Translations under genes and position numbers: made by a program | Part shown: piece by piece, positions 1 to 5,621 of the stretch | Layout of the letters: each line of letters begins with the position of its first letter | Numbering within the stretch: position 1 is the first letter of the stretch | Notes under the pieces: generated by a model | Database searches by the model: none | The model's input: the letters and a program-made list of their open reading frames with translations, nothing else | Told to the model about the DNA's origin: nothing | NCBI GenBank assembly: GCA_016649525.1 | Contig: JAENXM010000102.1 | Coordinates: forward strand, 1 to 6,272 | DNA length: 6,272 nucleotides | Direction: 5' to 3' | DNA from: Actinomycetota bacterium | GTDB taxonomy: Bacteria > Actinomycetota > Geothermincolia > Fen-727 > Anoxymicrobiaceae

Positions 1-144
1 ATCTACGATGAGACCCGAGACGGGAAGTACTGGCCGCCCGAGCTGATGCAGAGGATGGTCGCCTCGGGATTACTCGGGCGCAAGAGCAAGAAGGGCTTCT
101 ACGACTATTCCTCAGGCCAACAGGAGCCCTACTGGAAGCTCTAG
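1..144 (+). CDS. 3-hydroxyacyl-CoA dehydrogenase, C-terminal fragment (5' end outside window)
   Basis: Frame 1 is open from the first base to TAG at 142-144 and gives 47 residues. They contain the typical end of the C-terminal domain of 3-hydroxybutyryl/3-hydroxyacyl-CoA dehydrogenases: a PPELMQRMV helix, then GLLGRKSKKGFYDYS, matching the family pattern G-x-L-G-R-K-[ST]-x-x-G-[FI]-Y-x-Y. Family members oxidise (S)-3-hydroxyacyl-CoA to 3-ketoacyl-CoA with NAD+ in the cytoplasm, in fatty-acid beta-oxidation or in butyrate/crotonyl-CoA pathways. The NAD-binding N-terminal domain and catalytic His are outside the window, so substrate chain length and intactness cannot be judged. The last residues, EPYWKL, extend slightly past the usual end. 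No terminator hairpin follows; the next 280 bp hold a gene remnant. Confidence 0.85.
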   Translation: MYDETRDGKYWPPELMQRMVASGLLGRKSKKGFYDYSSGQQEPYWKL

Positions 145-153
145 GTCCGACCG

Positions 154-392
154 ATGGTTGATGAGTACGACGCGATTGTCATAGGCGCGGGCATCGACGG
201 CTACACGATAGACCTCGGTTACCACGGCGTAGCCTGCGGTGGAAAAGGCTACTGGGAAGGCTCACCGGCTACCTCGGCGTCGAGGTTAGGATAAATCCCT
301 GCGACACGGGTCTTTACTATAAAGACGAATTCTACGTCGAGCCGAGCCGCGGCTATCCTTGGCAGGGACATCGGTATAGAATGATTCCGTGA
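154..392 (+). pseudogene. Remnant of an FAD/NAD(P)-binding oxidoreductase (frameshifted)
   Basis: From ATG 154 the frame reads MVDEYDAIVIGAGIDGYTI, a classic beta-strand plus GxGxxG dinucleotide-binding start of an FAD-dependent oxidoreductase (phytoene desaturase/amine oxidase/protoporphyrinogen oxidase type). It continues to LGYHGVAC near 237 and meets TAA at 292-294. In the next frame, 239-259 reads VEKATGK, which is what follows GV in such proteins (the end of beta-2 with the ribose-binding Glu). In the third frame, about 261-392 reads LTGYLGVEVRINPCDTGLYY and then KDEFYVEPSRGYPWQG, ending at TGA 390-392. The segment between GxGxxG and LGYHGV is also several residues too short. I infer a decayed gene with at least two frameshifts and deletions; only a fragment of a family that normally exceeds 400 residues remains. 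The exact subfamily is not recognisable. Assembly errors could mimic one shift but hardly the missing bulk. Confidence 0.6.
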
Positions 393-424
393 AAGTCTCC
401 TGGAAGTGATCTGGTATCCGGGGG

Positions 425-1318
425 GTGCCTGAGTTGTCGGAGGTCAGATTCGAGGGCGTTTTCGTTCCCAACGTGACCCCTTTCAAGGACGGTGAGATCG
501 ATGAGGAGAGCCTTCGCCGTCTGATCGATTACGCGGTGGACCAGGGTGCGAGCGGCCTCGTACCCACAGGGACGACCGGTGAGTGCGCTACCCTTTCCCA
601 CGACGAGCACATAAGGGTCATCGAGGTAGTGGCGGACCAGGCCGGCGGGCGGATTCCGGTGATTCCCGGTATCGGCACCAACTCCACGCAGGAGACCCTG
701 AGCCTAGTGGGAAAGGCCGAGGAGCTCGACCTGCAGGGATACCTCGTTGTGGGTCCTTACTACAACCGGCCGAGCCAGGAAGGAATCGTCGAGCATTTCA
801 GGGCGGTCTCCGAGATCACCGAGCGTCCCATCCTCATCTATAACATACCGGCGCGTACCGGCCGCAACATTGAGGTGGATACGGTGGTCGAACTCTCGCG
901 GATCCCGAACATAGTGGGGATAAAAGACGCGAGCGGTGACGTCAACCAGACGATGAACATAATAGCCCGCACCGACGGCTTTTCCGTTCTCTCGGGGGAG
1001 GACCATCTCCTTTTCAGCATCTGCTGCCTCGGTGGGCACGGGGGCATACTTGCCAGCGCCCACGTTCTGCCGGCGGACTTCCTCTCGCTATGCCGCGCGA
1101 CCTGCCAGGGCGACATCGAGGAGGCGAGGCGGCTTCACTACCGGCTGCTGCCGCTGGTCCGTACCATGTTTAAAGAGCCGAACCCGGCGCCAGCGAAGGT
1201 GGCCATGAAGCTGCTCGGGATCATCGAGAGCGACGAGCTCAGGCTTCCTCTCATGTCCGTTTCAGCTGCCTGCAGGGAGGACATGGCAGGGGTGCTGCAC
1301 GGCCTCAAGCTTCTTTAA
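425..1318 (+). CDS. dapA: 4-hydroxy-tetrahydrodipicolinate synthase
   Basis: This is a 297-residue (beta/alpha)8-barrel class I aldolase, the usual length for DapA. It condenses pyruvate with aspartate semialdehyde in the first committed step towards diaminopimelate and lysine. Visible signatures are GTTGE at 49-53 (the Thr pair that binds the pyruvate carboxylate), GPYYNRPSQEG around 110-120 (the neighbouring-subunit Tyr region), IYNIPARTG at 138-146 with catalytic Tyr139 and substrate-carboxylate Arg144, and GIKDASGD at 165-172 with Schiff-base Lys167. All expected catalytic residues are present. The start is uncertain. GTG 425 gives MPELSEVRF but sits directly on a G-rich run. TTG 434 has that run (420-425) at a sensible 8-base distance and gives a length closer to family N-termini. 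Neighbouring aldolases (KDG aldolase, N-acetylneuraminate lyase) are possible but fit the YYNRPSQEG motif less well. The gene seems to end a transcription unit, because hairpins follow at once. No other lysine-pathway gene is in view. Confidence 0.92.
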   Translation: MPELSEVRFEGVFVPNVTPFKDGEIDEESLRRLIDYAVDQGASGLVPTGTTGECATLSHDEHIRVIEVVADQAGGRIPVIPGIGTNSTQETLSLVGKAEELDLQGYLVVGPYYNRPSQEGIVEHFRAVSEITERPILIYNIPARTGRNIEVDTVVELSRIPNIVGIKDASGDVNQTMNIIARTDGFSVLSGEDHLLFSICCLGGHGGILASAHVLPADFLSLCRATCQGDIEEARRLHYRLLPLVRTMFKEPNPAPAKVAMKLLGIIESDELRLPLMSVSAACREDMAGVLHGLKLL

Positions 1319-1367
1319 GGCCGGGCTCTTAGCCCGGTTCATTCATCCCGGCCTGAGAGGCCGGGCT
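1319..1367 (+). terminator. Tandem GC-rich hairpins after dapA, probable terminator/attenuating dyad
   Basis: Immediately after the dapA stop, CCGGGCT (1321-1327), loop CTT and AGCCCGG (1331-1337) form a perfect 7-bp stem. A second perfect 7-bp stem is CCCGGCC (1347-1353), loop TGAGA and GGCCGGG (1359-1365). Neither has a real T-tract (TTCATTCAT follows the first), so Rho-independent termination would be weak. Location and symmetry still suggest a 3'-end or bidirectional structure. The ten-base string AGGCCGGGCT occurs twice, at 1318-1327 and 1358-1367, so the arms can also pair across the two hairpins. Confidence 0.5.
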
Positions 1368-1506
1368 AGAACTTCAAACTTGACAGGCTTTCATCATCCA
1401 AACCGGAGCCCCCCAAGTTGATGGATATCAAGCAGGGATATAAACAGCCGGTGTTAAAGTCATTAGCGTAAGAGTATCTATAGAAGCCTAGGCGTCAGAG
1501 CAAGAG

Positions 1507-2400
1507 ATGGGTGACAAAAGGGCAAAGAGACTCGCAATAACACTCGCGGTTGCCATAATTCTGGCGGCCGGCGTGGTTCTTTTTGGACCCTGGGGTCCGT
1601 ACAAAGACCTCATCTTCTCGCATGAGAATGTCCCGAAGGAGCACCGTGACACGGGCAATGAAAAGGTCGTGCAACATGGGACCGAAGCGGGCAAAATAAC
1701 TGCCGGCCGGCGTATCGAGAAGAGGTCGGACACCAGCCCCCCGTCCGTCGCGATAATCGTGGATGACGTGGGCAACGTCGAGAGCAAACTCGCGGAGTGG
1801 AAGAAGATAGACGCCCCGCTCTCTTTCTCGGTGCTGCCGTACCCGCCGCTCTCATATACTCTCGCCGACAGGCTCTACCAGGCCGGCTACCTGGTGATGA
1901 TGCACATCCCCACAGAGAACCAGCCCCCGAACTCATTTGCGGGTGAGGGCCATCTGTCTACGAACATGAACAAACAGGACGTATTCGTAACGCTGGACGG
2001 CGACCTTTCGAAGGTACCGAATGTGTCGGGGATCAACAACCACCAGGGCGGCAGGGGATGTGACGACCTTCAGCTGATGACCTTCGAGTGTGAGTGGGCA
2101 AAACAGCACGGTTTCTACGTCGTCGACAGCAGGAGCTCCGCGAACAGCATGGTCTCCTACGCGGCGGTTCAGCTCGGCATGGGTGAAAAGAGGAACCAGG
2201 TTTTTATCGACCATCAGAACGATCCTGAGTTTATACGTTCCGCGATGTGTGAGCTCGCCGACATCGCCCGCGAGGACGGCTACGCGATAGGCATATGCCA
2301 CTGGCACCGCCCGAACACCGCGAAGATTGTAGGTGAGATGGTAAAGGAGCTAAAGGCCAAGGGGATTAACTTCGCATTCGCCCGTGACATCAACAATTAG
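1507..2400 (+). CDS. Divergent polysaccharide deacetylase family protein (YibQ/DUF610 type)
   Basis: The protein has 297 residues. Residues 1-8 are short and basic and 9-27 (LAITLAVAIILAAGVVLFG) form one hydrophobic segment, read as a signal anchor that places the rest outside the cytoplasmic membrane. A polar linker runs to about 78. The catalytic-type NodB-like barrel follows: AIIVDDVG (82-89, with Asp86/Asp87), LSFSVLPYPP (105-114), MMHIPTE (131-137), INNHQGGRG (176-184), FYVVDSRSS (203-211), VFIDHQNDP (232-240) and ICHWHRPNT (263-271). This order is diagnostic of the divergent polysaccharide deacetylase family, which in proteobacteria includes YibQ. The biochemical substrate is not established; a cell-wall or septal glycan role is inferred. 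Two sites are off-consensus: NNHQGGRG where NNHMGSR is usual, and CHWHRP where GHPHP is usual. The metal-type Asp and His residues remain. Only a weak purine-rich ribosome site precedes ATG 1507. The radical SAM gene begins 10 bp after the stop, so the two are probably co-transcribed. Confidence 0.85.
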   Translation: MGDKRAKRLAITLAVAIILAAGVVLFGPWGPYKDLIFSHENVPKEHRDTGNEKVVQHGTEAGKITAGRRIEKRSDTSPPSVAIIVDDVGNVESKLAEWKKIDAPLSFSVLPYPPLSYTLADRLYQAGYLVMMHIPTENQPPNSFAGEGHLSTNMNKQDVFVTLDGDLSKVPNVSGINNHQGGRGCDDLQLMTFECEWAKQHGFYVVDSRSSANSMVSYAAVQLGMGEKRNQVFIDHQNDPEFIRSAMCELADIAREDGYAIGICHWHRPNTAKIVGEMVKELKAKGINFAFARDINN

Positions 2401-2410
2401 GGGACGTGAG

Positions 2411-3394
2411 GTGAAAGAGGCTTCCTACTACGAGAAACTGGGGGATGGAAAGGTGCATTGCCACCTCTGTCCTCAGGAGTGCAAGATAAAAGACGGCAGA
2501 AGAGGGTTCTGCAGGGCGAGGTCGAACCTCGACGGGGTTCTCTATTCGGACGTCTACGAGCATATCCTTGCCTGCAACCTCGATCCCATCGAGAAAAAGC
2601 CGCTCTACCACTTCCATCCCGGCAAGCCGATACTCTCCATTGGCACAAGGGGGTGCAACCAGCGGTGTGACTTCTGCCAGAACTGGGAGATGATCGAATC
2701 CGACACCGCCGGTACGTACATAACGTCCGATGAGATCGCGGCGATGGCGGACAGGAAAGGCTCAATAGGGGTCGCCTATACCTACAACGAGCCATTCGTC
2801 TGGTTCGAGTTCGTCCTCGAGTGCGCACGCAAGGTGCAGGCCGGGGGGCTGAAGAACGTACTTGTCACCAACGGCTCGATCAACCCGGAACCTCTCGAGG
2901 AGCTGTTGCCCTTCATCGATGCAATGAACATCGACGTGAAGTCGATGGATCCCGGTTTCTACAAGAAGATCTGCCAGTCGAAGCTCCAGCCTGTCCTCGA
3001 CACCTGCCGCAGGGCGAGCGGCGACTGCCATATCGAGATAACAAACCTCATCATACCGACACTGAACGACTCCGATGAGCTCATACGGGAACTGGTGGGT
3101 TTCGTGGAGAGCCTCGGCAGGGAGACCCCGCTTCATTTCTCCGCGTACTACCCATGTTACAAGATGCGGATCGAGCCGACCCCGGTCGAGACGCTAAGGA
3201 AGGCATATGATATAGCGCGCGAGCGACTGCCGTACGTGTACCTTGGTAACGTGAGGGCGGAGGATGCGGGGAACAGTTGCTGCCCCGAGTGCGGTGGCAC
3301 GGTGGTCGAGCGTGACGGATACATAACCCGCGCGCACGGGCTCGAAGGCGACCGCTGCAAGAACTGTGGTAACGTACTATCCTTTATAGTATAG
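2411..3394 (+). CDS. amrS: AmrS-type radical SAM protein (AmmeMemoRadiSam family, PflA-related)
   Basis: A 327-residue radical SAM protein. The radical cluster motif is CNQRCDFC (Cys82, Cys86, Cys89: CxxxCxxC). It is preceded by GKPILSIGTRG and followed by a GVAYTYNEPFVWFEF stretch (120-134) and VTNGSINPEPL (152-162), as in AmrS and pyruvate formate-lyase activase relatives. An N-terminal Cys set (CHLC 17-20, Cys24, Cys34) matches the family. A C-terminal zinc-ribbon-like part has Cys290/291/294 and Cys316/319. These enzymes cleave S-adenosylmethionine at a 4Fe-4S cluster; the physiological substrate of this family is unsettled. The usual partners, Memo and AMMECR1 proteins, are not in this window. 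I choose GTG 2411 (MKEASYYEKLGDGK) because GGGG at 2400-2403 lies 7 bases upstream and the N-terminus then matches the family. An in-frame ATG at 2384 would overlap the preceding gene by 17 bases and has no ribosome site. The gene is probably translated from the same transcript as the deacetylase upstream. Confidence 0.85.
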   Translation: MKEASYYEKLGDGKVHCHLCPQECKIKDGRRGFCRARSNLDGVLYSDVYEHILACNLDPIEKKPLYHFHPGKPILSIGTRGCNQRCDFCQNWEMIESDTAGTYITSDEIAAMADRKGSIGVAYTYNEPFVWFEFVLECARKVQAGGLKNVLVTNGSINPEPLEELLPFIDAMNIDVKSMDPGFYKKICQSKLQPVLDTCRRASGDCHIEITNLIIPTLNDSDELIRELVGFVESLGRETPLHFSAYYPCYKMRIEPTPVETLRKAYDIARERLPYVYLGNVRAEDAGNSCCPECGGTVVERDGYITRAHGLEGDRCKNCGNVLSFIV

Positions 3395-3421
3395 TCGTCA
3401 GTGTTGTGGCGCCTTCAGGCG

Positions 3422-3427
3422 AGGAGG
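3422..3427 (+). promoter_or_regulatory. Strong ribosome binding site for the lysine-rich membrane protein
   Basis: AGGAGG lies 5 bases before ATG 3433. It fixes that start over an in-frame GTG at 3406, which has no such site. A small hairpin (CGCC 3410-3413, loop TTCA, GGCG 3418-3421) ends just before it. Confidence 0.8.
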
Positions 3428-3432
3428 TTCAG

Positions 3433-3792
3433 ATGGCGGAATCACAGATCACGGTGGAATCCGAGGAGATCCAGAAGCCCGGTCGCCATGTCTACGACAT
3501 TGTGATGCGGGCGCTTATCGGCATGCTGATAAACTTTGCGGTTGGCAGGCTCAAGAAGAAGCAGGAGCTTAAGAAGGAGAAGAAAAAGGCAGGGCGACAG
3601 ATCGAGAAGCTCGCAAAGAAGGGTGAGGAGATTCCTGAAGAGCTGCGCAAGGAAGCAGCGAGCGGCCTTTCCCGCCGCAAGAAGAAAAAGCATGCGCGCA
3701 AAGCCGGGAAAGCGCGCAAGAAAAAGCGCCTCTGGATCATTGTTGCCATTGTTATCGCCGTCGCGCTTGTTGTCAGGTCTTCAAAGAAGTAG
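3433..3792 (+). CDS. Small lysine-rich protein with C-terminal membrane segment, function unknown
   Basis: I do not recognise this 119-residue protein. Residues 1-20 are acidic to neutral. Residues 21-39 (YDIVMRALIGMLINFAVGR) form a moderately hydrophobic or amphipathic stretch that could dip into a membrane. Residues 40-99 are extremely basic: KKKQELKKEKKK at 41-52 looks like a charged helix, and 81-99 contain RRKKKKHARKAGKARKKKR with almost no other residue types. Residues 100-114 (LWIIVAIVIAVALVV) form a clear short transmembrane helix, followed by a short RSSKK tail. This is consistent with a tail-anchored protein whose basic domain faces the cytoplasm, possibly contacting nucleic acid, ribosomes or anionic lipid; that role is inference. 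It starts 38 bp after the radical SAM gene and ends 23 bp before the STAS gene, so it probably belongs to the same transcript. Its own strong Shine-Dalgarno and coding-like third positions argue that it is real. Confidence 0.75.
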   Translation: MAESQITVESEEIQKPGRHVYDIVMRALIGMLINFAVGRLKKKQELKKEKKKAGRQIEKLAKKGEEIPEELRKEAASGLSRRKKKKHARKAGKARKKKRLWIIVAIVIAVALVVRSSKK

Positions 3793-3799
3793 TTCTGCG

Positions 3800-3805
3800 A
3801 GGAGG
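3800..3805 (+). promoter_or_regulatory. Ribosome binding site that decides the TTG start of the STAS gene
   Basis: AGGAGG ends 10 bases before TTG 3816. The STAS domain begins directly after that codon (EIQAEEKEGYVLV) and no ATG or GTG is available at the right place, so the rare TTG start is supported. Confidence 0.75.
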
Positions 3806-3815
3806 ACACGGGGTC

Positions 3816-4196
3816 TTGGAGATCCAGGCCGAGGAAAAGGAGGGCTATGTCCTGGTTACGCCGGTAGGCGAACTGGACGTGTACACTGTTCCCTTGTTCC
3901 GGAAGGTGGTGCTTAAGCTCGAGGGCGACCGGCGGCACGACCTGATAATGGACCTTACCAAGCTCACTTTCATCGACTCGAGCGGCTTGGGTAGCCTGAT
4001 AGAGACATTCCAGAAGGTCCAGTCGGCCGATGGTGAGATAGCGTTCGTGATCGATAACCCCCACATGCTGAAGATCCTGAAGCTGGTTGACCTCGACAAG
4101 GTTTTTCACATCTTCCCGAATCTCGGCCGCGCCCTCGAGCATGTGGGGGCGGCCGGCGGTTACTACGACGAGGAGTTCTTCTCCGACCTCACCTGA
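3816..4196 (+). CDS. STAS-domain anti-sigma factor antagonist (SpoIIAA/RsbV-like)
   Basis: A 126-residue cytoplasmic protein made of a single STAS domain. The N-terminal strands read EGYVLVTPVGELDVYTVPLFRKVV (9-32), with the family GELD element at 18-21. HDLIMDLTKLTFIDSSGLGSLIE (41-63) contains the phosphorylation motif DSSGLG at 54-59; Ser55 or Ser56 is the expected phospho-acceptor. In this family the unphosphorylated form binds an RsbW/SpoIIAB-type anti-sigma kinase and frees its sigma factor, and phosphorylation by that kinase reverses this. The kinase-like gene directly downstream overlaps by one base, which strongly suggests that they are a cognate pair. Beyond the usual domain end there is a short acidic/aromatic tail (GGYYDEEFFSDLT, 114-126), an uncommon addition that could tune partner binding. 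The TTG start may keep expression modest. The alternative is a phospho-relay partner controlling something other than a sigma factor. Confidence 0.9.
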   Translation: MEIQAEEKEGYVLVTPVGELDVYTVPLFRKVVLKLEGDRRHDLIMDLTKLTFIDSSGLGSLIETFQKVQSADGEIAFVIDNPHMLKILKLVDLDKVFHIFPNLGRALEHVGAAGGYYDEEFFSDLT

Positions 4197-4618
4197 TGAA
4201 ACCTATCTTTCGCGGCGTAAACAAGAGTAAGCTCAAAGTCGATTTCCCGTGCCGGCATAAGTCGCTCAGGAGGGCCCGCTCGGTTGTCCGGAAGTTCGCC
4301 CAGCGCCACGGATTCGAGGCCGACGCGGAGGACATTGCGCTCGCCACGCAGGAGGCCTTGAAGAACATCGTCCAGTACGCCTGCCCGGTCGATGGCTCGA
4401 TGCACATCACCATGACCGATGCCGGGGACCGCATGGTCGTCGAGGTCATGGACAGAGGGACCGGCTTCGACCCCAGGGCGATAGAAGAGGGCCCCCCATC
4501 GCCCATGGCGCTCCACGGCAGGGGTATCCAGATAATGAGGGGCCTCATGGACGAGGTCCTCGTGGAGAGCGGGAGGGGCAGTACGGTAGTCCACATGGAG
4601 AAGATGCGTGCCAGATGA
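4196..4618 (+). CDS. RsbW/SpoIIAB-like anti-sigma regulatory serine kinase (HATPase_c_2)
   Basis: A 140-residue single-domain GHKL ATPase of the anti-sigma regulatory factor class. The N-box is ATQEALKNIVQYA (50-62, with Glu53 and Asn57). G1 is VMDRGTGFDP (84-93, with Asp86 and Gly88/Gly90). G2 is HGRGIQIMRGLMDEV (107-121). The final strand includes GRGSTVVHMEK. Family members bind ATP, hold a sigma factor or another target inactive, and phosphorylate a STAS protein on serine. The upstream STAS protein is the obvious substrate. ATG 4196 overlaps its stop codon (ATGA-type, one base shared), so translation is probably coupled. The N-terminal extension (about 12 residues, basic) before the core is slightly longer than in minimal RsbW proteins. 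No sigma factor lies next to it, so its target is unknown. All nucleotide-binding motifs look intact. Confidence 0.88.
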   Translation: MKPIFRGVNKSKLKVDFPCRHKSLRRARSVVRKFAQRHGFEADAEDIALATQEALKNIVQYACPVDGSMHITMTDAGDRMVVEVMDRGTGFDPRAIEEGPPSPMALHGRGIQIMRGLMDEVLVESGRGSTVVHMEKMRAR

Positions 4619-5448
4619 CGGTTTATGTAGGGACCGCGGGCTTCAGCTACAAAGATTGGGCCGGCCCCTTCTACCCCGAGGGAATACAGCCTCGCCAGAT
4701 GCTCGAGGAGTACGCGGAGCATTTTCCCGTCGTGGAGATTAACTCGACGTACTATGCGATCCCGGCTCCGGACAGGCTGGCGTCGATGGCCCGCCGCACC
4801 CCCACCGAGTTCCAGTTCACCGTCAAGGCCAACCGCGCGATGACGCACGAGATAGGCACCGATCCAGATGTTTTCAAGCGCTTCGGGGCCGCGCTGCGGC
4901 CGCTTTCGGACCACGGAAAGCTCGGCTGCGTGCTCGCGCAGTTTCCCTGGGGCTTCAAGAACAACCCGGAGAACCGCCTCTATCTCGAAGTGCTTGCCAG
5001 GGGACTCGAGGGTATGGATACGGTGGTGGAGTTCCGAAACAGCGAGTGGGAAACAAAGGATACATTTATGCTTCTAAAGGAGCTCGACCTCGGCTTCTGC
5101 TGCGTTGACGAGCCGCGCCTCAAGGGGCTGGTCTCCGGAAGGGTCGAGGTGACGGGCCCGGTCGGCTATATGCGCTTTCACGGGCGTAACGCGAGCGTCT
5201 GGTGGGACCAGAAAAGGGAGTCCTGGGAGCGCTACAACTACCTCTACAGCGAGGGCGAGCTCGGCGAGTGGGTGGCGAAGGTCCAGGACATCTCCGAGAA
5301 GTCCGACAGGACCTACGTCATATTCAACAACCACTACAAGGGCCAGGCACCGACCAACGCGCGCATGTTCGAGGACATGCTCAAAAGCGTGCTCGGCGAC
5401 AGCATCTACATATCGAGAACCGGGGGTAGCGGCAAGCTTTTCGAATAA
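4615..5448 (+). CDS. DUF72 family protein (YecE-like)
   Basis: A 277-residue protein, normal length for DUF72, a TIM-barrel-like family of unestablished function. Motifs in order are YVGTAGFSYKDWAGPFYP (4-21), VVEINSTYYAIP (39-50), EFQFTVKANRAMTHE (66-80), CVLAQFPWGFKNN (105-117), VVEFRNSEW (137-145), CVDEP (159-163), YMRFHGRN (185-192) and VIFNNHYKGQAPTNA (235-249). These conserved Glu, Asp, His and Asn positions look like a catalytic or metal pocket, but no reaction is known and I do not assign one. ATG 4615 overlaps the kinase stop codon by four bases (ATGA) and has no separate Shine-Dalgarno, so it is probably made by translational coupling. That places DUF72 in the same expression unit as a partner-switching pair. 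No strong terminator follows: 5451-5472 can form only a short bulged stem, and the tRNA promoter begins within it. Confidence 0.88.
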   Translation: MTVYVGTAGFSYKDWAGPFYPEGIQPRQMLEEYAEHFPVVEINSTYYAIPAPDRLASMARRTPTEFQFTVKANRAMTHEIGTDPDVFKRFGAALRPLSDHGKLGCVLAQFPWGFKNNPENRLYLEVLARGLEGMDTVVEFRNSEWETKDTFMLLKELDLGFCCVDEPRLKGLVSGRVEVTGPVGYMRFHGRNASVWWDQKRESWERYNYLYSEGELGEWVAKVQDISEKSDRTYVIFNNHYKGQAPTNARMFEDMLKSVLGDSIYISRTGGSGKLFE

Positions 5449-5460
5449 TGGGCACGCTCC

Positions 5461-5489
5461 TTGATGGAGTGCAACGTTACTGCTATCAT
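5461..5489 (+). promoter_or_regulatory. Probable sigma70-type promoter of the tRNA cluster
   Basis: TTGATG at 5461-5466 (four of six to TTGACA) and TATCAT at 5484-5489 (five of six to TATAAT) are separated by exactly 17 bases. A start near 5496 would leave a leader of about 8 bases before tRNA-Tyr at 5504, typical of tRNA operons. Confidence 0.5.
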
Positions 5490-5503
5490 TCATTCCACTG
5501 TTC

Positions 5504-5588
5504 GGGGGAGTGCCCGAGTGGTTAAAGGGGGCGGACTGTAAATCCGTTGGCGTAGCCTACGTAGGTTCAAATCCTACCTCCCCCACCA
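5504..5588 (+). tRNA. tRNA-Tyr (anticodon GTA)
   Basis: This is a complete class II tRNA. The acceptor GGGGGAG (5504-5510) pairs with CTCCCCC (5578-5584), followed by discriminator A5585 and an encoded CCA (5586-5588). The D-stem is CCC/GGG. The anticodon stem GCGGA/TCCGT holds loop CTGTAAA with GTA at 5538-5540. The long variable arm at 5548-5560 has a GGC/GCC stem, as expected for bacterial tRNA-Tyr. The T-arm is GTAGG-TTCAAAT-CCTAC. It is the first gene of the tRNA group upstream of tuf and decodes UAU/UAC. Confidence 0.96.
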
Positions 5589-5621
5589 GCATCGATTAAA
5601 CAAGGTGCAACTTGCGAAACT

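Noticed and set aside
1380..1385. Perfect TTGACA as a -35 box before the deacetylase gene
   Set aside because: No acceptable -10 lies 16-18 bases downstream. TATCTA at 1475-1480 is too far away and has no convincing -35 of its own, so no promoter is called here.
2384..2410. Upstream ATG 2384 as start of the radical SAM gene
   Set aside because: It overlaps the preceding gene and lacks a ribosome site; GTG 2411 fits the family N-terminus and has a G-rich site at the right distance.
3492..4142. Minus-strand open frame of 216 residues across the lysine-rich and STAS genes
   Set aside because: It is antisense to two well-supported genes with ribosome sites. Its composition (poly-Leu/Phe/Ser) is simply the reverse complement of Lys codons, and it has no recognisable domain.
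4189..4914. Minus-strand open frame of 241 residues opposite the HATPase and DUF72 genes
   Set aside because: A long shadow frame caused by high GC at third positions. No motif is present, and the + strand genes are unmistakable.
5451..5472. Terminator after the DUF72 gene
   Set aside because: Only a bulged stem of 3 plus 4 bp forms and no T-tract follows. The sequence overlaps the better-supported tRNA promoter.
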